Below, in pieces: positions 37,063 through 46,423 of a stretch of 64,000 nucleotides of DNA. A program made the translations under genes and the position numbers. The notes beneath the pieces are model-generated. The model saw only the letters and a program-made list of their open reading frames with translations, searched no databases and had not been told where the DNA came from. Within the stretch, counting starts at the first letter, position 1; every line of letters starts with the position of its first letter. The stretch is from Paracoccaceae bacterium (GTDB lineage Bacteria > Pseudomonadota > Alphaproteobacteria > Rhodobacterales > Rhodobacteraceae): assembly GCA_020446815.1 (NCBI GenBank), contig JAGRDY010000026.1, positions 124,001 to 188,000 of the forward strand, written 5' to 3'.

Positions 37063-38049
37063 GGCATCGAAACGATACGCTACATCATCGCCGCCCTGGC
37101 CCTTGGGCTGATCGCGGTCTGGGGGTCGGAGAATTTCTTCTGGTCGGCGCCGCCGCCCGATCTGACGATCGAGGCTTGGCTGGGCACCTGGGCGGCCTAT
37201 GCGGCGGCCGCGGCCGTCGCGCTGTCGGCGGTGGGACTGACACGGGTGGCGGGGTTGCGGGCGGTGTTTCTGGGGGGCGCGCTGCTGGGCTTCGTGGTCG
37301 AAGGCGTCGTGGTCGACGAAATGTATGCCGCCTTTCCGTTCCAGCTGGTCTGGACGCCGCTGGCCTGGCACGCGCTGATCACCGGCGTCTGTGTGTTCGG
37401 GCTGGGCCGGGCGGCGGCGCACTGGCGCTTGTGGCGGCATCTGCTGGCGCTGGCGGGGCTTGGCCTGTTCGGCGCGGTTTTCGCCAGTTTCTGGCCCGCT
37501 GAACGCGCCGCCATGCCGCCCGGCGATGTGGTTTTCCTTTACCTGGCGGGTGCCGGGTTCGTGGTGCCCCTCGGGCAGATCGTCCTTGACAGGATCGGCC
37601 CGGTGCCACGCCCGCCGCTGGCGGTTGGCCTGATCGCGCCGGGGCTGGCGCTGGCGCTGTGGCTGGCCAAGAGTCTCGCCACGCCGTCGCTGCCGCGGCT
37701 GGCCTTTCCGGTGATGGTCGGGCTGACGCTTTGGGCGATGTGGCGTTCGGGCGCGGCGGAGCGGTCGGAGCGGGCGGATTTCGGGCCGCGCGGGCGCATC
37801 TGGCGGCATCTGCTGTTTCCGATCGCCCCGGCGATCACCACATTCGTCGCGGTGCCGGTCTGGGAAAGCACTGGCGCGCTGCCCGGCAACGTGGCGGTGG
37901 CCGCCGTCACGGTGCCGCTGTCGCTTGGCTGGTGGCTCTGGCTGATCTGGCGGGGGGCACGGCGGGGGGCACGGCGGGAGGCACGGCGGGGGGCACGGCG
38001 GGAGGCACGTCGGGAGACACGTCGGGGGCGCGGGCCAAGAACCTCTTGA
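37051..38049 (+). CDS. Polytopic membrane protein with Arg-rich C-terminal tail, unknown function
   Basis: 332 residues from the GTG at 37051, with about nine hydrophobic segments. The N-terminus is IETIRYIIAALALGLIAVWGSENFFW. The last 30 residues are a cytoplasmic tail of RGAR/REAR tetrapeptides encoded by a 12-bp tandem repeat. No family is recognised. There is no ATG near the start, so GTG is assumed. The tail could well be absent or of different length in relatives; the protein would end sensibly at WWLWLIW just before it. Confidence 0.6.
   Translation: MRGTGIETIRYIIAALALGLIAVWGSENFFWSAPPPDLTIEAWLGTWAAYAAAAAVALSAVGLTRVAGLRAVFLGGALLGFVVEGVVVDEMYAAFPFQLVWTPLAWHALITGVCVFGLGRAAAHWRLWRHLLALAGLGLFGAVFASFWPAERAAMPPGDVVFLYLAGAGFVVPLGQIVLDRIGPVPRPPLAVGLIAPGLALALWLAKSLATPSLPRLAFPVMVGLTLWAMWRSGAAERSERADFGPRGRIWRHLLFPIAPAITTFVAVPVWESTGALPGNVAVAAVTVPLSLGWWLWLIWRGARRGARREARRGARREARRETRRGRGPRTS
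37951..38034 (+). repeat. 12-bp in-frame tandem repeat, seven units
   Basis: The unit CGGGGGGCACGG (variants with GGGAGG and ending GT) runs in seven consecutive copies within the 3' end of the membrane-protein gene. Because 12 is a multiple of three, it adds R-x-A-R tetrapeptides. Confidence 0.9.
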
Positions 38050-38291
38050 AGCATCCTTTCTGATCAAGCTCTGATTTCTGCCCATGCTCGATCTACCTTG
38101 GCGGGCGCGGTTGCAAGAATGGGCAGCTTGCGCATCGCGCGGCAGAACCGGCAATCACCGGCACGGCTTTTGCTCGGCCGATTGTCGCAGGCCTGCAAAT
38201 CTCCTCTGCGGGGCGGATTCGCGCGCCGGGCCTTGCCTGCGGCCCGCAGGGGCTGCTTGCCAAGACGGGCGCGCCGCACTATCCACGGCGT

Positions 38292-38320
38292 GACGCGGCG
38301 GCCACGCGCGCCGCCGCGTC
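38292..38320 (+). other. Perfect 10-bp hairpin just upstream of tRNA-Arg
   Basis: GACGCGGCGG (38292-38301) pairs with CCGCCGCGTC (38311-38320), with a 9-base loop, five bases before the mature tRNA. The 240 bases from 38050 to here show no gene. Confidence 0.55.
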
Positions 38321-38325
38321 GCCGC

Positions 38326-38401
38326 GGCCTCGTAGCTCAGGGGATAGAGCGACCGCCTCCTAAGCGGTAGGTCATAGGTTCGAATCCTATCGGGGCCGCC
38401 A
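38326..38401 (+). tRNA. tRNA-Arg (anticodon CCU)
   Basis: 76 bases with an encoded CCA. The acceptor stem is GGCCTCG with CGGGGCC (one G-U pair), discriminator G. D-arm AGCTCAGGGGATAGAGC, anticodon stem-loop CCGCC-TCCTAAG-CGG with anticodon CCT, T-arm ATAGG-TTCGAAT-CCTAT. It reads AGG codons. A short T-run (ATTTTTTC) follows and may terminate transcription. Confidence 0.96.
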
Positions 38402-38614
38402 TTTTTTCACTGCCCGGCGCGGTACATGGCAAACCCGCCCGCGCGCCGGCGATCGCGCGCACCGGCCGTGACAAAGCGGAGTTGACGGTTCCCGGCGGGT
38501 TTCAGCGCCCGGTGATCAGACCGGAACCGGCCCCTTGAAACGGCCGCAGGCATCACGCACCGCTTGCACCATGCAGGCGGCCTGCGCCCCGGCCGTCCCT
38601 CTGGCGGGGTCCGT

Positions 38615-39541
38615 TCAGACCCCCAGACACCAGCGCAGGATTGCCTTTTGCGCATGCAGGCGGTTTTCGCTTTCATCAAAAATCACCGATTGCGGGCCGT
38701 CCATGACGGCATCGGTCGCCTCTTCGTTGCGATGTGCGGGCAGGCAATGCATGAAAAGCGCGTCCGGCTTGGCGCGGGCCATCATCGTCTCGTTGACCTG
38801 ATAGGGGCGCAACTGGTTGTGGCGCCGTTCACGCGCGCTTTCGGGGTCGTGCATCGACACCCAGGTGTCGGTGACGATCGCATCGGCGCCGATCGCCGCC
38901 TCCAGCGGATCACGCCTGATGTCGACCGTCGCGCCTTTCTGCCGCGCAAAGGCCACCGCGCGCGGATCGGGGTCGAGCGTCTCGGGGCCGGTAAAGCTCA
39001 GGTCGAACCCGAACTGGCCGGCCGCGTGAAGCCAGCTCGAACAGACGTTGTTGCCGTCGCCCGACCAGACGAACCTGCGCCCGCCGATGGGGCCGCGATG
39101 TTCCTCATAGGTGACGATATCGGCCATGATCTGGCACGGGTGGCTGGCATCCGTCAGCCCGTTGATCACCGGCACCGTGGCATGTTCGGCCATCTCGAGA
39201 AGCGTCGCCTCCTCGAAGGTGCGCAGCATGATCAGATCGACATAGCGCGACAATACCCGCGCCGTGTCGGCGATGCTTTCACCGTGACCGAGCTGCATTT
39301 CCTTGCCCGAAAGCACCATCGTCTGGCCGCCCATCTGGCGCGCGCCCACATCGAAGGATACCCGCGTGCGCGTCGACGGCTTTTCGAAGATCAGCGCGAT
39401 CATCCGCCCGGCCAGCGGCGCGCCGGCATCGGGGGCGCCCTTGGGCAGCCCCTTGCGCGCGGTTTTCATCGCATGGGCCGAATTGACCATCTCTCGCAGC
39501 GCGGCGGGGTCGGTTTTGTTGATGTCGAGAAAATGGCTCAT
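38615..39541 (-). CDS. argF: Ornithine carbamoyltransferase
   Basis: 308 residues. The carbamoyl-phosphate site is [15 protein letters not shown], and [15 protein letters not shown] is the ornithine-binding C-terminal signature (HCLP). It forms citrulline from ornithine and carbamoyl phosphate. It follows argD by 62 bases in the same direction, an arginine-synthesis operon argD-argF. The 213 bases between it and the tRNA-Arg show no gene. Confidence 0.97.
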   Translation of the reverse strand: MSHFLDINKTDPAALREMVNSAHAMKTARKGLPKGAPDAGAPLAGRMIALIFEKPSTRTRVSFDVGARQMGGQTMVLSGKEMQLGHGESIADTARVLSRYVDLIMLRTFEEATLLEMAEHATVPVINGLTDASHPCQIMADIVTYEEHRGPIGGRRFVWSGDGNNVCSSWLHAAGQFGFDLSFTGPETLDPDPRAVAFARQKGATVDIRRDPLEAAIGADAIVTDTWVSMHDPESARERRHNQLRPYQVNETMMARAKPDALFMHCLPAHRNEEATDAVMDGPQSVIFDESENRLHAQKAILRWCLGV

Positions 39542-39603
39542 CGTCTTGTCCTTTCAGGCAAGGGCCGCGGGCGGCTGCCCTCGGGCCCCGGCGCCGCCCG
39601 GTT

Positions 39604-40785
39604 TCAGGGCTGCTGGGTCTCCAGGGTAGCGGCGGCGCGGTCGAGGCGGACGACGGCTTCGTCGATCTCCGCGTCGGAAATCGTCAGCGCGGGCAGAAGG
39701 CGGATCACATGGTCGGCGGCGGGCACCGTCAGGACAAGCGCGTCGTGGCCCGCCCTGACCACGTCGACCGGCTCGGGCCGGCATTTCAGCCCGAGCATGA
39801 GCCCCTGCCCCCGCACCGCTTCGAACACCTGCGGATGCGCCGCAACCAGCCCTTCCAGTTTTTGCCGCAGCAAGGCGGCCTTGCGGTTCACCTCGGCCAG
39901 AAAGGCCTTGTCCGAAACGATTTCCAGCACCCGCGCACCGACCGCACAGGCCAGCGGGTTGCCGCCATAGGTCGACCCGTGGCTGCCCACGACCATCGCC
40001 GATGCCGCCGTTTCGGTGGCCAGAAGCGCGCCCAGCGGAAACCCGCCGCCGATACCCTTTGCCACCATCATGATATCGGGCGAAATGCCCGCCCATTCAT
40101 GGGCGAAAAGCCGCCCCGTCCGGCCCATCCCGCATTGCACCTCGTCAAGAACCAGCAGCGCGCCCGAGGCATCGCACCAGGCCCGCAGCTCCTTCAGATC
40201 GGCATCCGGCATCGGCCGGATGCCGCCCTCGCCCTGCACCGTCTCGACCATGACCGCCGCCGTCTGCGCGCCTATGGCCGCTCGCAGCGCCGCCATGTCG
40301 CCCCAGGGCAGCGACCGGAACCCCGGCATCAGCGCCCCGTACCCCTTGACCAGCTTTTCCGAGCCCGCCGCCGCGATCGCACCGGTCGAGCGGCCGTGAA
40401 ACGCCCCTTCGAATGTCAGGATCTCGCTGCGCTCCGGCGTCCCGGCCTGCGACCAGTATCGGCGCACCATCTTGATCGCCAGTTCCGCCGCCTCGGTGCC
40501 CGAATTGGTAAAGAATACCGTATCGGCGAAAGTCGCGGCACACAGCAGATCGGCCAGCCTCTCCTGTTCGGGGATCCGGTAGAGATTGGACACATGCCAG
40601 AGCCGGCCCGCCTGTTCGCGCAGCACCGCCACCAGATCGGGGTTGGCATGGCCAAGCACATTGACCGCGATCCCCGCGGCAAGGTCGAGATAGCGCACCC
40701 CCTCGGCGGTCTCCAGCCAGGATCCCTGCCCCTTCACGAAGGCAAGCGGCGCGCGGTTGTAGGTGGGCAGCAGGGTCGGGATCAT
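39604..40785 (-). CDS. argD: Acetylornithine aminotransferase
   Basis: 393 residues, class III PLP aminotransferase. The start IPTLLPTYNRAPLAFVKGQGSWLETAEG is typical. The aspartate of the PLP site is in LLVLDEVQCGMGRTG, and the PLP lysine is in MMVAKGIGGGFPLGALLAT. It converts acetylglutamate semialdehyde to acetylornithine and may also serve in lysine synthesis as succinyl-DAP aminotransferase. It is first gene of the argD-argF pair. Confidence 0.95.
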   Translation of the reverse strand: MIPTLLPTYNRAPLAFVKGQGSWLETAEGVRYLDLAAGIAVNVLGHANPDLVAVLREQAGRLWHVSNLYRIPEQERLADLLCAATFADTVFFTNSGTEAAELAIKMVRRYWSQAGTPERSEILTFEGAFHGRSTGAIAAAGSEKLVKGYGALMPGFRSLPWGDMAALRAAIGAQTAAVMVETVQGEGGIRPMPDADLKELRAWCDASGALLVLDEVQCGMGRTGRLFAHEWAGISPDIMMVAKGIGGGFPLGALLATETAASAMVVGSHGSTYGGNPLACAVGARVLEIVSDKAFLAEVNRKAALLRQKLEGLVAAHPQVFEAVRGQGLMLGLKCRPEPVDVVRAGHDALVLTVPAADHVIRLLPALTISDAEIDEAVVRLDRAAATLETQQP

Positions 40786-40990
40786 CGCAGGGCTCCAGAA
40801 GGACAGAAAGCCAATGGGTGCCCCAGCCGGGCGGGCGAGTCAACGCCGGCCGAAGCGTGGCGAAACGCCGCAAAGGACCGCCGCTTCCGGCGCGGCGCCG
40901 CAAAGGCCGCGCAAGCGGGCTGCGGCCGGCCCCGCGCCCGCCACGGGCACCTCGGCGCGGCGCGCGCCTTTCGCGCGGGCGCGCGGCAGT

Positions 40991-41043
40991 GAATCCGGGG
41001 ACGCGAATCCGGGGACGCAAATCCCGGGGACGCGAATCCGGGC
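40991..41043. repeat. 14-15-bp tandem array carrying GANTC methylation sites
   Basis: The unit GAATCCGGGGACGC is repeated at 40991 and 41005. A degenerate CAAATC copy is near 41019 and a fourth copy starts at 41034. GAATC at 40991, 41005 and 41034 are potential CcrM methylation sites. Confidence 0.8.
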
Positions 41044-41070
41044 AACGGGCTTGATTTCCCGGCGCCTCGC

Positions 41071-41100
41071 TTGTATCTCGGCGCGTCCCCCGGCTAGAAT
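41071..41100 (+). promoter_or_regulatory. Candidate sigma-70 promoter of gcrA
   Basis: TTGTAT (41071-41076) and TAGAAT (41095-41100), spacer 18, about 87 bases before the gcrA ATG. Confidence 0.4.
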
Positions 41101-41186
41101 GGGGCCAACCGCAGTCACGACCGCCAGGGGGCGGCGCGCCGTTGCGCACCCCCCCCGGCCGGTCTCACACAAACCCGAGGTCACCG

Positions 41187-41780
41187 ATGTCCTGGACCGA
41201 TGAACGCGTCGAAACGCTGAAAAAGATGTGGGGCGACGGCCAGTCGGCCAGCCAGATCGCCAAGGAACTGGGCGGTGTCACCCGCAACGCGGTGATCGGC
41301 AAGGTACACCGGCTGGGCCTGTCGAACCGCGCCGGCGGCAGCGCGCCCGAATCCCGCACCGAAGCCCGCACCGAGTCCCGGGCCGAACCGGCGGCCAGGC
41401 CCGACGCCCCCGCCGCCAAACCCGCCGCGGCCAAACCCGAACCGCGGCCCGTTCCGCGCACCGAAAGCGCCCAGCCCCCGGCCCAGCCGGCCAGCCTGCG
41501 CAACAGGATCATTCCGGCCGGCCAGCCGCTGCCCCCGCAGCCTTCGGCCGGTGAAATCAGCCCCGAGGCGCTGGCCTCGGTCCGCGAGGTGGAAAAGAAG
41601 GCCAAGCGCATCAGCCTGATGGAACTGACCGAACGCACCTGCAAATGGCCGATCGGCGACCCCGCGACCGAGGATTTCTGGTTCTGCGGGCTGGCCACCC
41701 AGCCGGGCAAACCCTATTGCGACGCCCATGTCGGCGTGGCGTTCCAGCCGATGTCGGCGCGCCGCGACCGGCGCCGCTAA
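41187..41780 (+). CDS. gcrA: GcrA cell-cycle regulator
   Basis: 197 residues. The N-terminal DNA-binding domain is the GcrA hallmark [49 protein letters not shown] Pro/Ala/Glu-rich linker (about 50-130) leads to the C-terminal sigma-70-contacting part ([47 protein letters not shown]) with conserved Cys residues. GcrA binds sigma-70 holoenzyme and acts at promoters with CcrM-methylated GANTC. Such sites lie in tandem 150 bases upstream, suggesting autoregulation. It is restricted to Alphaproteobacteria. Confidence 0.95.
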   Translation: MSWTDERVETLKKMWGDGQSASQIAKELGGVTRNAVIGKVHRLGLSNRAGGSAPESRTEARTESRAEPAARPDAPAAKPAAAKPEPRPVPRTESAQPPAQPASLRNRIIPAGQPLPPQPSAGEISPEALASVREVEKKAKRISLMELTERTCKWPIGDPATEDFWFCGLATQPGKPYCDAHVGVAFQPMSARRDRRR

Positions 41781-41868
41781 CCGGGCGCGATGCGCGGGGC
41801 CGGCAAGGCCCCCGCAACACCCGCAACACCCGCAAGTCAAACACCACCCGCAAGTCAAAGGTGCCCCG

Positions 41869-42807
41869 GTGGCCGCCATCATCTCGGTCCAGAACCTGTC
41901 GAAATCCTATGCCAGCGGCACGGTGGCGCTCACCGATGTGGCGCTCGACATCGAGGCGGGCGAAATCCTTGCGCTTTTGGGGCCCAACGGCGCGGGCAAG
42001 ACCACGCTGATCTCGATCATCTGCGGGCTGGTCACCGCCACGTCGGGCCGGGTCACCGTCGGCGGCCACGACATCGTGCGCGACTACCGCGCCGCCCGCG
42101 CCATGATCGGGCTGGTGCCCCAGGAAATCGCGCTCGAAACCTTCGAGACGGTGATCAACACCGTGCGCTTCACCCGTGGCCTTTACGGGCGCGGCCGCGA
42201 TGATGCCTATCTCGAACGGCTGCTGCGCAGCCTGACGCTCTGGGACAAGCGCGACGCCAAGCTGATCGAGCTTTCGGGCGGCATGAAACGCCGGGTGATG
42301 ATCGCCAAGGCGCTGTCGCATCAGCCGGCGATCCTCTTTCTCGACGAACCCACCGCCGGCGTTGATGTCAACCTCAGACGCGAAATGTGGCAGGTGGTGC
42401 GCGATCTGCGCGCCTCGGGTGTCACCATCATTCTGACCACCCATTACATCGCCGAGGCCGAGGAAATGGCCGACCGCATCGGCGTCGTCAACAAGGGCCG
42501 GCTGCTGCTGGTGCGCGACAAGACCGAGCTCATGCACGAATTCGGGCGCAAGCGGCTTTGCGTCGAACTGGCCGAACCGCTCGCCGCGCTGCCCGCCGAG
42601 GTGGCCGCCGAGATGGCCGGGCGGGGCCTGTCGCTAAGCCCGGACGGCCAGCATGTGCTTTATGAATACGACACCAGGGCCGACCGCTCCGGCATCGCCC
42701 GGCTCCTCGCGGGATTCGCCGCCGCCGGGCTGGCGGTGCGCGATCTGTCGACCGAGGAAACCTCGCTCGAGGATGTATTCTTGCGGCTGGTGGAGGAAAC
42801 CCCGTGA
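41869..42807 (+). CDS. ABC-2 type transporter, ATP-binding subunit
   Basis: 312 residues from a GTG start at 41869 (no ATG fits; AAAGG lies just upstream). Walker A is GPNGAGKT, signature LSGGMKRR, Walker [15 protein letters not shown]-loop [12 protein letters not shown]. The C-terminal 80 residues form the extra domain of DrrA/NodI-like exporters. Its stop overlaps the permease start (ATGA region). The substrate cannot be read; this type exports lipids, polysaccharides or drugs. Small repeats (CCCGCAACA, ACCCGCAAGTCAAA) lie between gcrA and the start. Confidence 0.92.
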   Translation: MAAIISVQNLSKSYASGTVALTDVALDIEAGEILALLGPNGAGKTTLISIICGLVTATSGRVTVGGHDIVRDYRAARAMIGLVPQEIALETFETVINTVRFTRGLYGRGRDDAYLERLLRSLTLWDKRDAKLIELSGGMKRRVMIAKALSHQPAILFLDEPTAGVDVNLRREMWQVVRDLRASGVTIILTTHYIAEAEEMADRIGVVNKGRLLLVRDKTELMHEFGRKRLCVELAEPLAALPAEVAAEMAGRGLSLSPDGQHVLYEYDTRADRSGIARLLAGFAAAGLAVRDLSTEETSLEDVFLRLVEETP

Positions 42808-43565
42808 ACTGGCGCGCCGTCCAAACCGTATTCAATCACGAAATGGCGCGTTTCTGGCGCACCTTGTGGGAATCGCTGGCCTCGCCCGCGCTGTCGACCG
42901 TGCTCTATTTCGTCGTCTTCGGCGCCGCCATCGGCAGCCGCATCGAAAAGGTCGAGGGCGTCAGCTACGGCGCCTTCATCGTGCCGGGGCTGATCATGCT
43001 GACGGTATTGCAGCAATCCATCGCCAATGCCTCTTTCGGCATCTTCTTTCCGAAATTCGTTGGCACCATCTATGAAATCCTCGCCGCCCCCGCCTCGTTC
43101 ATCGAAATCGTGCTGGGCTATGTCGGGGCGGCGGCGGCCAAGTCGATGATCATCGCCGCGGTGATCCTGGCCACCTCCTACGGCTTCGTCGACATCCGCA
43201 TCGCCCATCCGCTCTGGATGGTGGCCTTCCTGCTGCTCACCTCGGTCAGCTTCTCGCTTCTGGGGTTCCTGCTCGGTCTCTGGGCCAAGGACTGGCAGCA
43301 GTTGCAGATCATCCCGATGATGGTCATCACGCCGCTGGTCTTTCTGGGCGGCGCGTTCTATTCGGCCAGCATGTTGCCGCCCTTCTGGGAAGGCGCGGCG
43401 CGGCTCAACCCGGTGCTTTACCTCATCTCGGGATTTCGCTGGGCGTTTTTCGATATCGCCGATGTGCCGGTCGGGGTGTCGCTGATCGCGGTGACGTTCT
43501 TTCTGGCGCTGGGCATGGCGGCGGTGTGGTTCATCTTCCGCACCGGCTGGCGGCTCAGGCCGTAA
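42804..43565 (+). CDS. ABC-2 type transporter, permease subunit
   Basis: 253 residues with six membrane segments. The N-terminal helix [40 protein letters not shown] and the ABC-2 signature ([36 protein letters not shown]…[13 protein letters not shown]) are typical of YadH-like permeases. It overlaps the ATPase gene by four bases and completes a two-gene exporter. The substrate is unknown. Confidence 0.92.
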   Translation: MNWRAVQTVFNHEMARFWRTLWESLASPALSTVLYFVVFGAAIGSRIEKVEGVSYGAFIVPGLIMLTVLQQSIANASFGIFFPKFVGTIYEILAAPASFIEIVLGYVGAAAAKSMIIAAVILATSYGFVDIRIAHPLWMVAFLLLTSVSFSLLGFLLGLWAKDWQQLQIIPMMVITPLVFLGGAFYSASMLPPFWEGAARLNPVLYLISGFRWAFFDIADVPVGVSLIAVTFFLALGMAAVWFIFRTGWRLRP

Positions 43566-43662
43566 GCGGCGCGCCGTGCCCGGTGCGGGGATCGTGGCCC
43601 GCGCGCCCGGCCCGGCCCGCGCGGCGCAAATCCCTGACGCGCCTCCGCCCCGTCAGCACATC

Positions 43663-43710
43663 CCGTCAGCACACCCTGTCGGGACGCCTGTCGGGACGCC
43701 TGTCGGGACG
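43663..43710. repeat. 12-bp tandem repeats ahead of rimO
   Basis: Two copies of a CGTCAGCACA unit (from about 43651) are followed by three copies of CCTGTCGGGACG (43675-43710). The last of these opens the 46-bp dispersed element. Confidence 0.75.
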
Positions 43711-43744
43711 GATGCGGGACGGATGCGGGACGCGGGCGGGACGG
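43699..43744. repeat. 46-bp dispersed repeat, copy B
   Basis: Identical in all 46 bases to 19127-19172. It lies between the ABC permease gene and rimO, 73 bases before the rimO ATG. Confidence 0.85.
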
Positions 43745-43816
43745 CCGCCAGCCCCCGGCGGCGGCCCTGCGCCCGCCCCCTTTCCCGCCTCCGGTTCGTG
43801 CTGTATATCCCCGCGC

Positions 43817-45193
43817 ATGCCCCTGAACCCGCCCAACCTGCGCCCCGATCTCGCCCCCAGGCCGCGCCTCCAACAGCCGGCCCGGCCCGGCCAGCCGACG
43901 ATCGGCATGGTCTCGCTCGGCTGCCCCAAGGCGCTGGTCGATTCAGAGCGGATCCTGACCCGCCTGCGCGCCGAGGGATACGCGATTTCGCCAGACTATC
44001 AGGGCGCCGATGCGGTCATCGTCAATACCTGCGGCTTTCTCGACAGCGCCAAGGCCGAGAGCCTGGAGGCGATCGGCGAGGCGCTGGCCGAAAACGGCCG
44101 CGTCATCGTCACCGGCTGCCTCGGGGCCGAGCCCGGCTATATCACCGGCGCGCATCCGACGGTGCTGGCCGTCACCGGCCCGCATCAATACGAACAGGTG
44201 CTCGACGCCGTCCACCACGCGGTGCCCCCCAGCCCCGACCCCTATATCGACCTGCTGCCCGCCAGCGGCGTTTCCCTGACGCCTCGCCATTATAGTTACT
44301 TAAAGATTTCAGAAGGTTGCAACCACAAGTGCAGATTCTGCATCATTCCCGACATGCGTGGCCGGCTGGTCTCGCGCCCCGCCCATGCGGTGCTGCGCGA
44401 GGCGGAAAGACTGGTCGCGGCTGGGGTGAAGGAACTCTTGGTGATCAGCCAGGACACCTCGGCCTACGGGGTGGATATCAGACATGCGTCCGAGCGCGGG
44501 CACCGCGCCCATATCACCGATCTCGCCCGCGATCTCGGCTCGCTCGGGGTCTGGGTGCGGCTGCATTATGTCTATCCCTACCCCCATGTGCGCGACCTGA
44601 TCCCGCTGATGGCCGAAGGACTTGTCCTGCCCTATCTCGACATCCCCTTCCAGCACGCCCACCCCGACACGCTGCGGCGCATGGCCCGCCCGGCGGCGGC
44701 GGCCAGAACCCTCGACGAAATCGCCGCCTGGCGCGGCCTGTGCCCCGAGATCACGCTGCGCTCGACCTTCATCGTCGGCTATCCGGGCGAGACGGAAGCG
44801 GAATTCCAGACCCTGCTCGACTGGCTGGACGAAGCGCAACTGGACCGCGTCGGCTGCTTTCAGTACGAAAACGTCGCCGGGGCACGCTCGAACGCCCTGC
44901 CCGATCATGTGCCCGACGATGTCAAAAAGGACCGCTGGGACAGGTTCATGGCCAAGGCGCAAGGCATCTCCGAAGCCCGGCTGGCGGCCAGGATCGGCAC
45001 CAGGATCGAGGTGATCGTGGATCAGGTCGACGGCGAGGGCGCCACCTGCCGCACCAAGGCGGACGCACCCGAAATCGACGGCAACCTTTTCATCGACGAA
45101 GCCTTTGAAGGGCTGGCGGCCGGCGATATCGTCACGGTGGAGGTGGACGAGGCCGGCGAATATGATCTATGGGGCCGGCCCACCCAGGGGTGA
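43817..45193 (+). CDS. rimO: Ribosomal protein S12 methylthiotransferase
   Basis: 458 residues. An N-terminal UPF0004 domain with three cluster cysteines ([32 protein letters not shown]) is followed by the radical-SAM motif Cys168-x3-Cys172-x2-Cys175 (CNHKCRFC), and a C-terminal TRAM domain ([30 protein letters not shown]). It adds a methylthio group to an aspartate of ribosomal protein S12. Codons around the radical-SAM motif (44288-44341) are strikingly AT-rich compared with the rest of the gene. Confidence 0.96.
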   Translation: MPLNPPNLRPDLAPRPRLQQPARPGQPTIGMVSLGCPKALVDSERILTRLRAEGYAISPDYQGADAVIVNTCGFLDSAKAESLEAIGEALAENGRVIVTGCLGAEPGYITGAHPTVLAVTGPHQYEQVLDAVHHAVPPSPDPYIDLLPASGVSLTPRHYSYLKISEGCNHKCRFCIIPDMRGRLVSRPAHAVLREAERLVAAGVKELLVISQDTSAYGVDIRHASERGHRAHITDLARDLGSLGVWVRLHYVYPYPHVRDLIPLMAEGLVLPYLDIPFQHAHPDTLRRMARPAAAARTLDEIAAWRGLCPEITLRSTFIVGYPGETEAEFQTLLDWLDEAQLDRVGCFQYENVAGARSNALPDHVPDDVKKDRWDRFMAKAQGISEARLAARIGTRIEVIVDQVDGEGATCRTKADAPEIDGNLFIDEAFEGLAAGDIVTVEVDEAGEYDLWGRPTQG

Positions 45194-45581
45194 CACTGAT
45201 CCGCCCTGCCTTGTGCATGTTGTCCCGGCTTGTCCCGGCGGCTCTGACGATTGGCCCGCTGCGGCCTGCGGCAGGTAACAGCGGCTTGCCGCGGCCGCCG
45301 CGGCCTTTCACACGGTTCTGCAAATGCGAGGAAAGCGCGGGTGCGTCCGACATACAACCGCAACGCCCAAAGACATGCGGGCGGTGATGTCGTGGGACGG
45401 GATCGCCGAAGCAGACATGGCGCCGATTGCACCGATTGCGGAATCGCTGATCTTGCCGGGCGTCATCGGGTTCAGCTACAATCTTCTGCGAAACGCCCGA
45501 AAACACCCGCGACGGGCGCTATCGGTCCGACCTGCCAGAACAGAGCCCATGACGGTTCGATCCCCGCGTGGCGCGGGCCGG
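45194..45581. other. 388-base intergenic region without recognised gene
   Basis: Lies between the convergent ends of rimO and the phytanoyl-CoA dioxygenase-like gene. Short GC-rich dyads occur (around 45260-45300), but no coding frame, tRNA or clear terminator could be supported. Confidence 0.5.
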
Positions 45582-46391
45582 TCAGCCCCCCGAGGGCCCA
45601 CCCTTGATATAGGGAAACCAGTCCGCGCGCAGCCGTTGGCCCGCCACCATTTCATGGCCGGGAAATGGCGGCGACGTGCGACCGGGCCGCTCCACATAGC
45701 GCGCGTCATCACCCAGAAGACGCAGCGAAAACGCCCGGCGGCGCTGGCCGCTCTCGTTGCCGCGCGCGCCGTGCAGCGTGCGAAAGTTGAAGGCCACCGC
45801 ATCGCCCGGCTCCATTTCCCATTCCCGCACCGGCATTGCCTCGCGGTCGGGGTCCGGGACGGGCATGTATTTTTCCGGGTCGGGATAGAAATTCTGTTCC
45901 GACAGCCAGCGCGTTGGCAGCACTTCCCTTTCCCAGTTGCTCGACCCGGCGACACAGCGCAGGCTCGCCTCGCGCACCGCGTCCATGGGCGACCAGAAGC
46001 TGATCGTCTGGCGGCCGTCGACGAAATAATAAGGGCCGTCCTGATGCCAGGGTGTCGGCTTGCTGGTGCCCGGTTCCTTGACCAGTACATGGTCGTGAAA
46101 GACCTGTACGGATTGCGACCCCATCAAGGCTGCGGCCACATCGGCGACGGCCGATTGCCGGATCACCTCGGTGAATTCCGCAATCCGCGTCCAGTTGCAG
46201 TAATCATCGAAAAACCGCCCTCCTTCGCCCGGCTTCAGGTTCTCGGCGGCATAGGGGCCCGGCTCGGCCATGTTGCGCTCGATCCCGGCGCGGATCGTGT
46301 CGACCCAATCAGCCCAGAGCCCCTTGACCAGGACAACGCCTTCGCGCTGATAGGTGTCGATCATTTCCTGAGTGATTTCCGGTGCAGGCAT
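45582..46391 (-). CDS. Phytanoyl-CoA dioxygenase (PhyH) family protein
   Basis: 269 residues of the Fe(II)/2-oxoglutarate oxygenase fold. The HxD iron motif is in PTPWHQDGPYYFVDGRQTISFW and the distal His in FNFRTLHGARGNES. N-terminal EITQEMIDTYQREGVVLVKGLW is typical. Substrates of this family range from fatty acyl-CoA to ectoine and amino acids, so the substrate here is open. It lies 32 bases behind hutC in the same direction, hence probably cotranscribed and under HutC control, which hints at a histidine-related or urocanate-related substrate, but this is inference only. Confidence 0.85.
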   Translation of the reverse strand: MPAPEITQEMIDTYQREGVVLVKGLWADWVDTIRAGIERNMAEPGPYAAENLKPGEGGRFFDDYCNWTRIAEFTEVIRQSAVADVAAALMGSQSVQVFHDHVLVKEPGTSKPTPWHQDGPYYFVDGRQTISFWSPMDAVREASLRCVAGSSNWEREVLPTRWLSEQNFYPDPEKYMPVPDPDREAMPVREWEMEPGDAVAFNFRTLHGARGNESGQRRRAFSLRLLGDDARYVERPGRTSPPFPGHEMVAGQRLRADWFPYIKGGPSGG

Positions 46392-46423
46392 CTTTCTTTC
46401 CGATTCCGTTGGAGTGCGCGATA

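Larger units (their letters stand above)
40786..41186. other. 401-base divergent intergenic region between argD and gcrA
   Basis: The left 200 bases are GC-rich without recognised signals. A 14-15-bp tandem array with three GAATC sites follows at about 40991-41043, then a promoter for gcrA (41071-41100). No gene is seen. Confidence 0.6.

Noticed and set aside
44288-44341. Frameshift or inserted DNA in rimO at the AT-rich patch
   Set aside because: The frame is continuous and the protein sequence is the normal conserved motif; only codon choice is odd.
45194-45581. Small gene between rimO and the PhyH-like gene
   Set aside because: No frame had a credible ribosome site together with family-like sequence.
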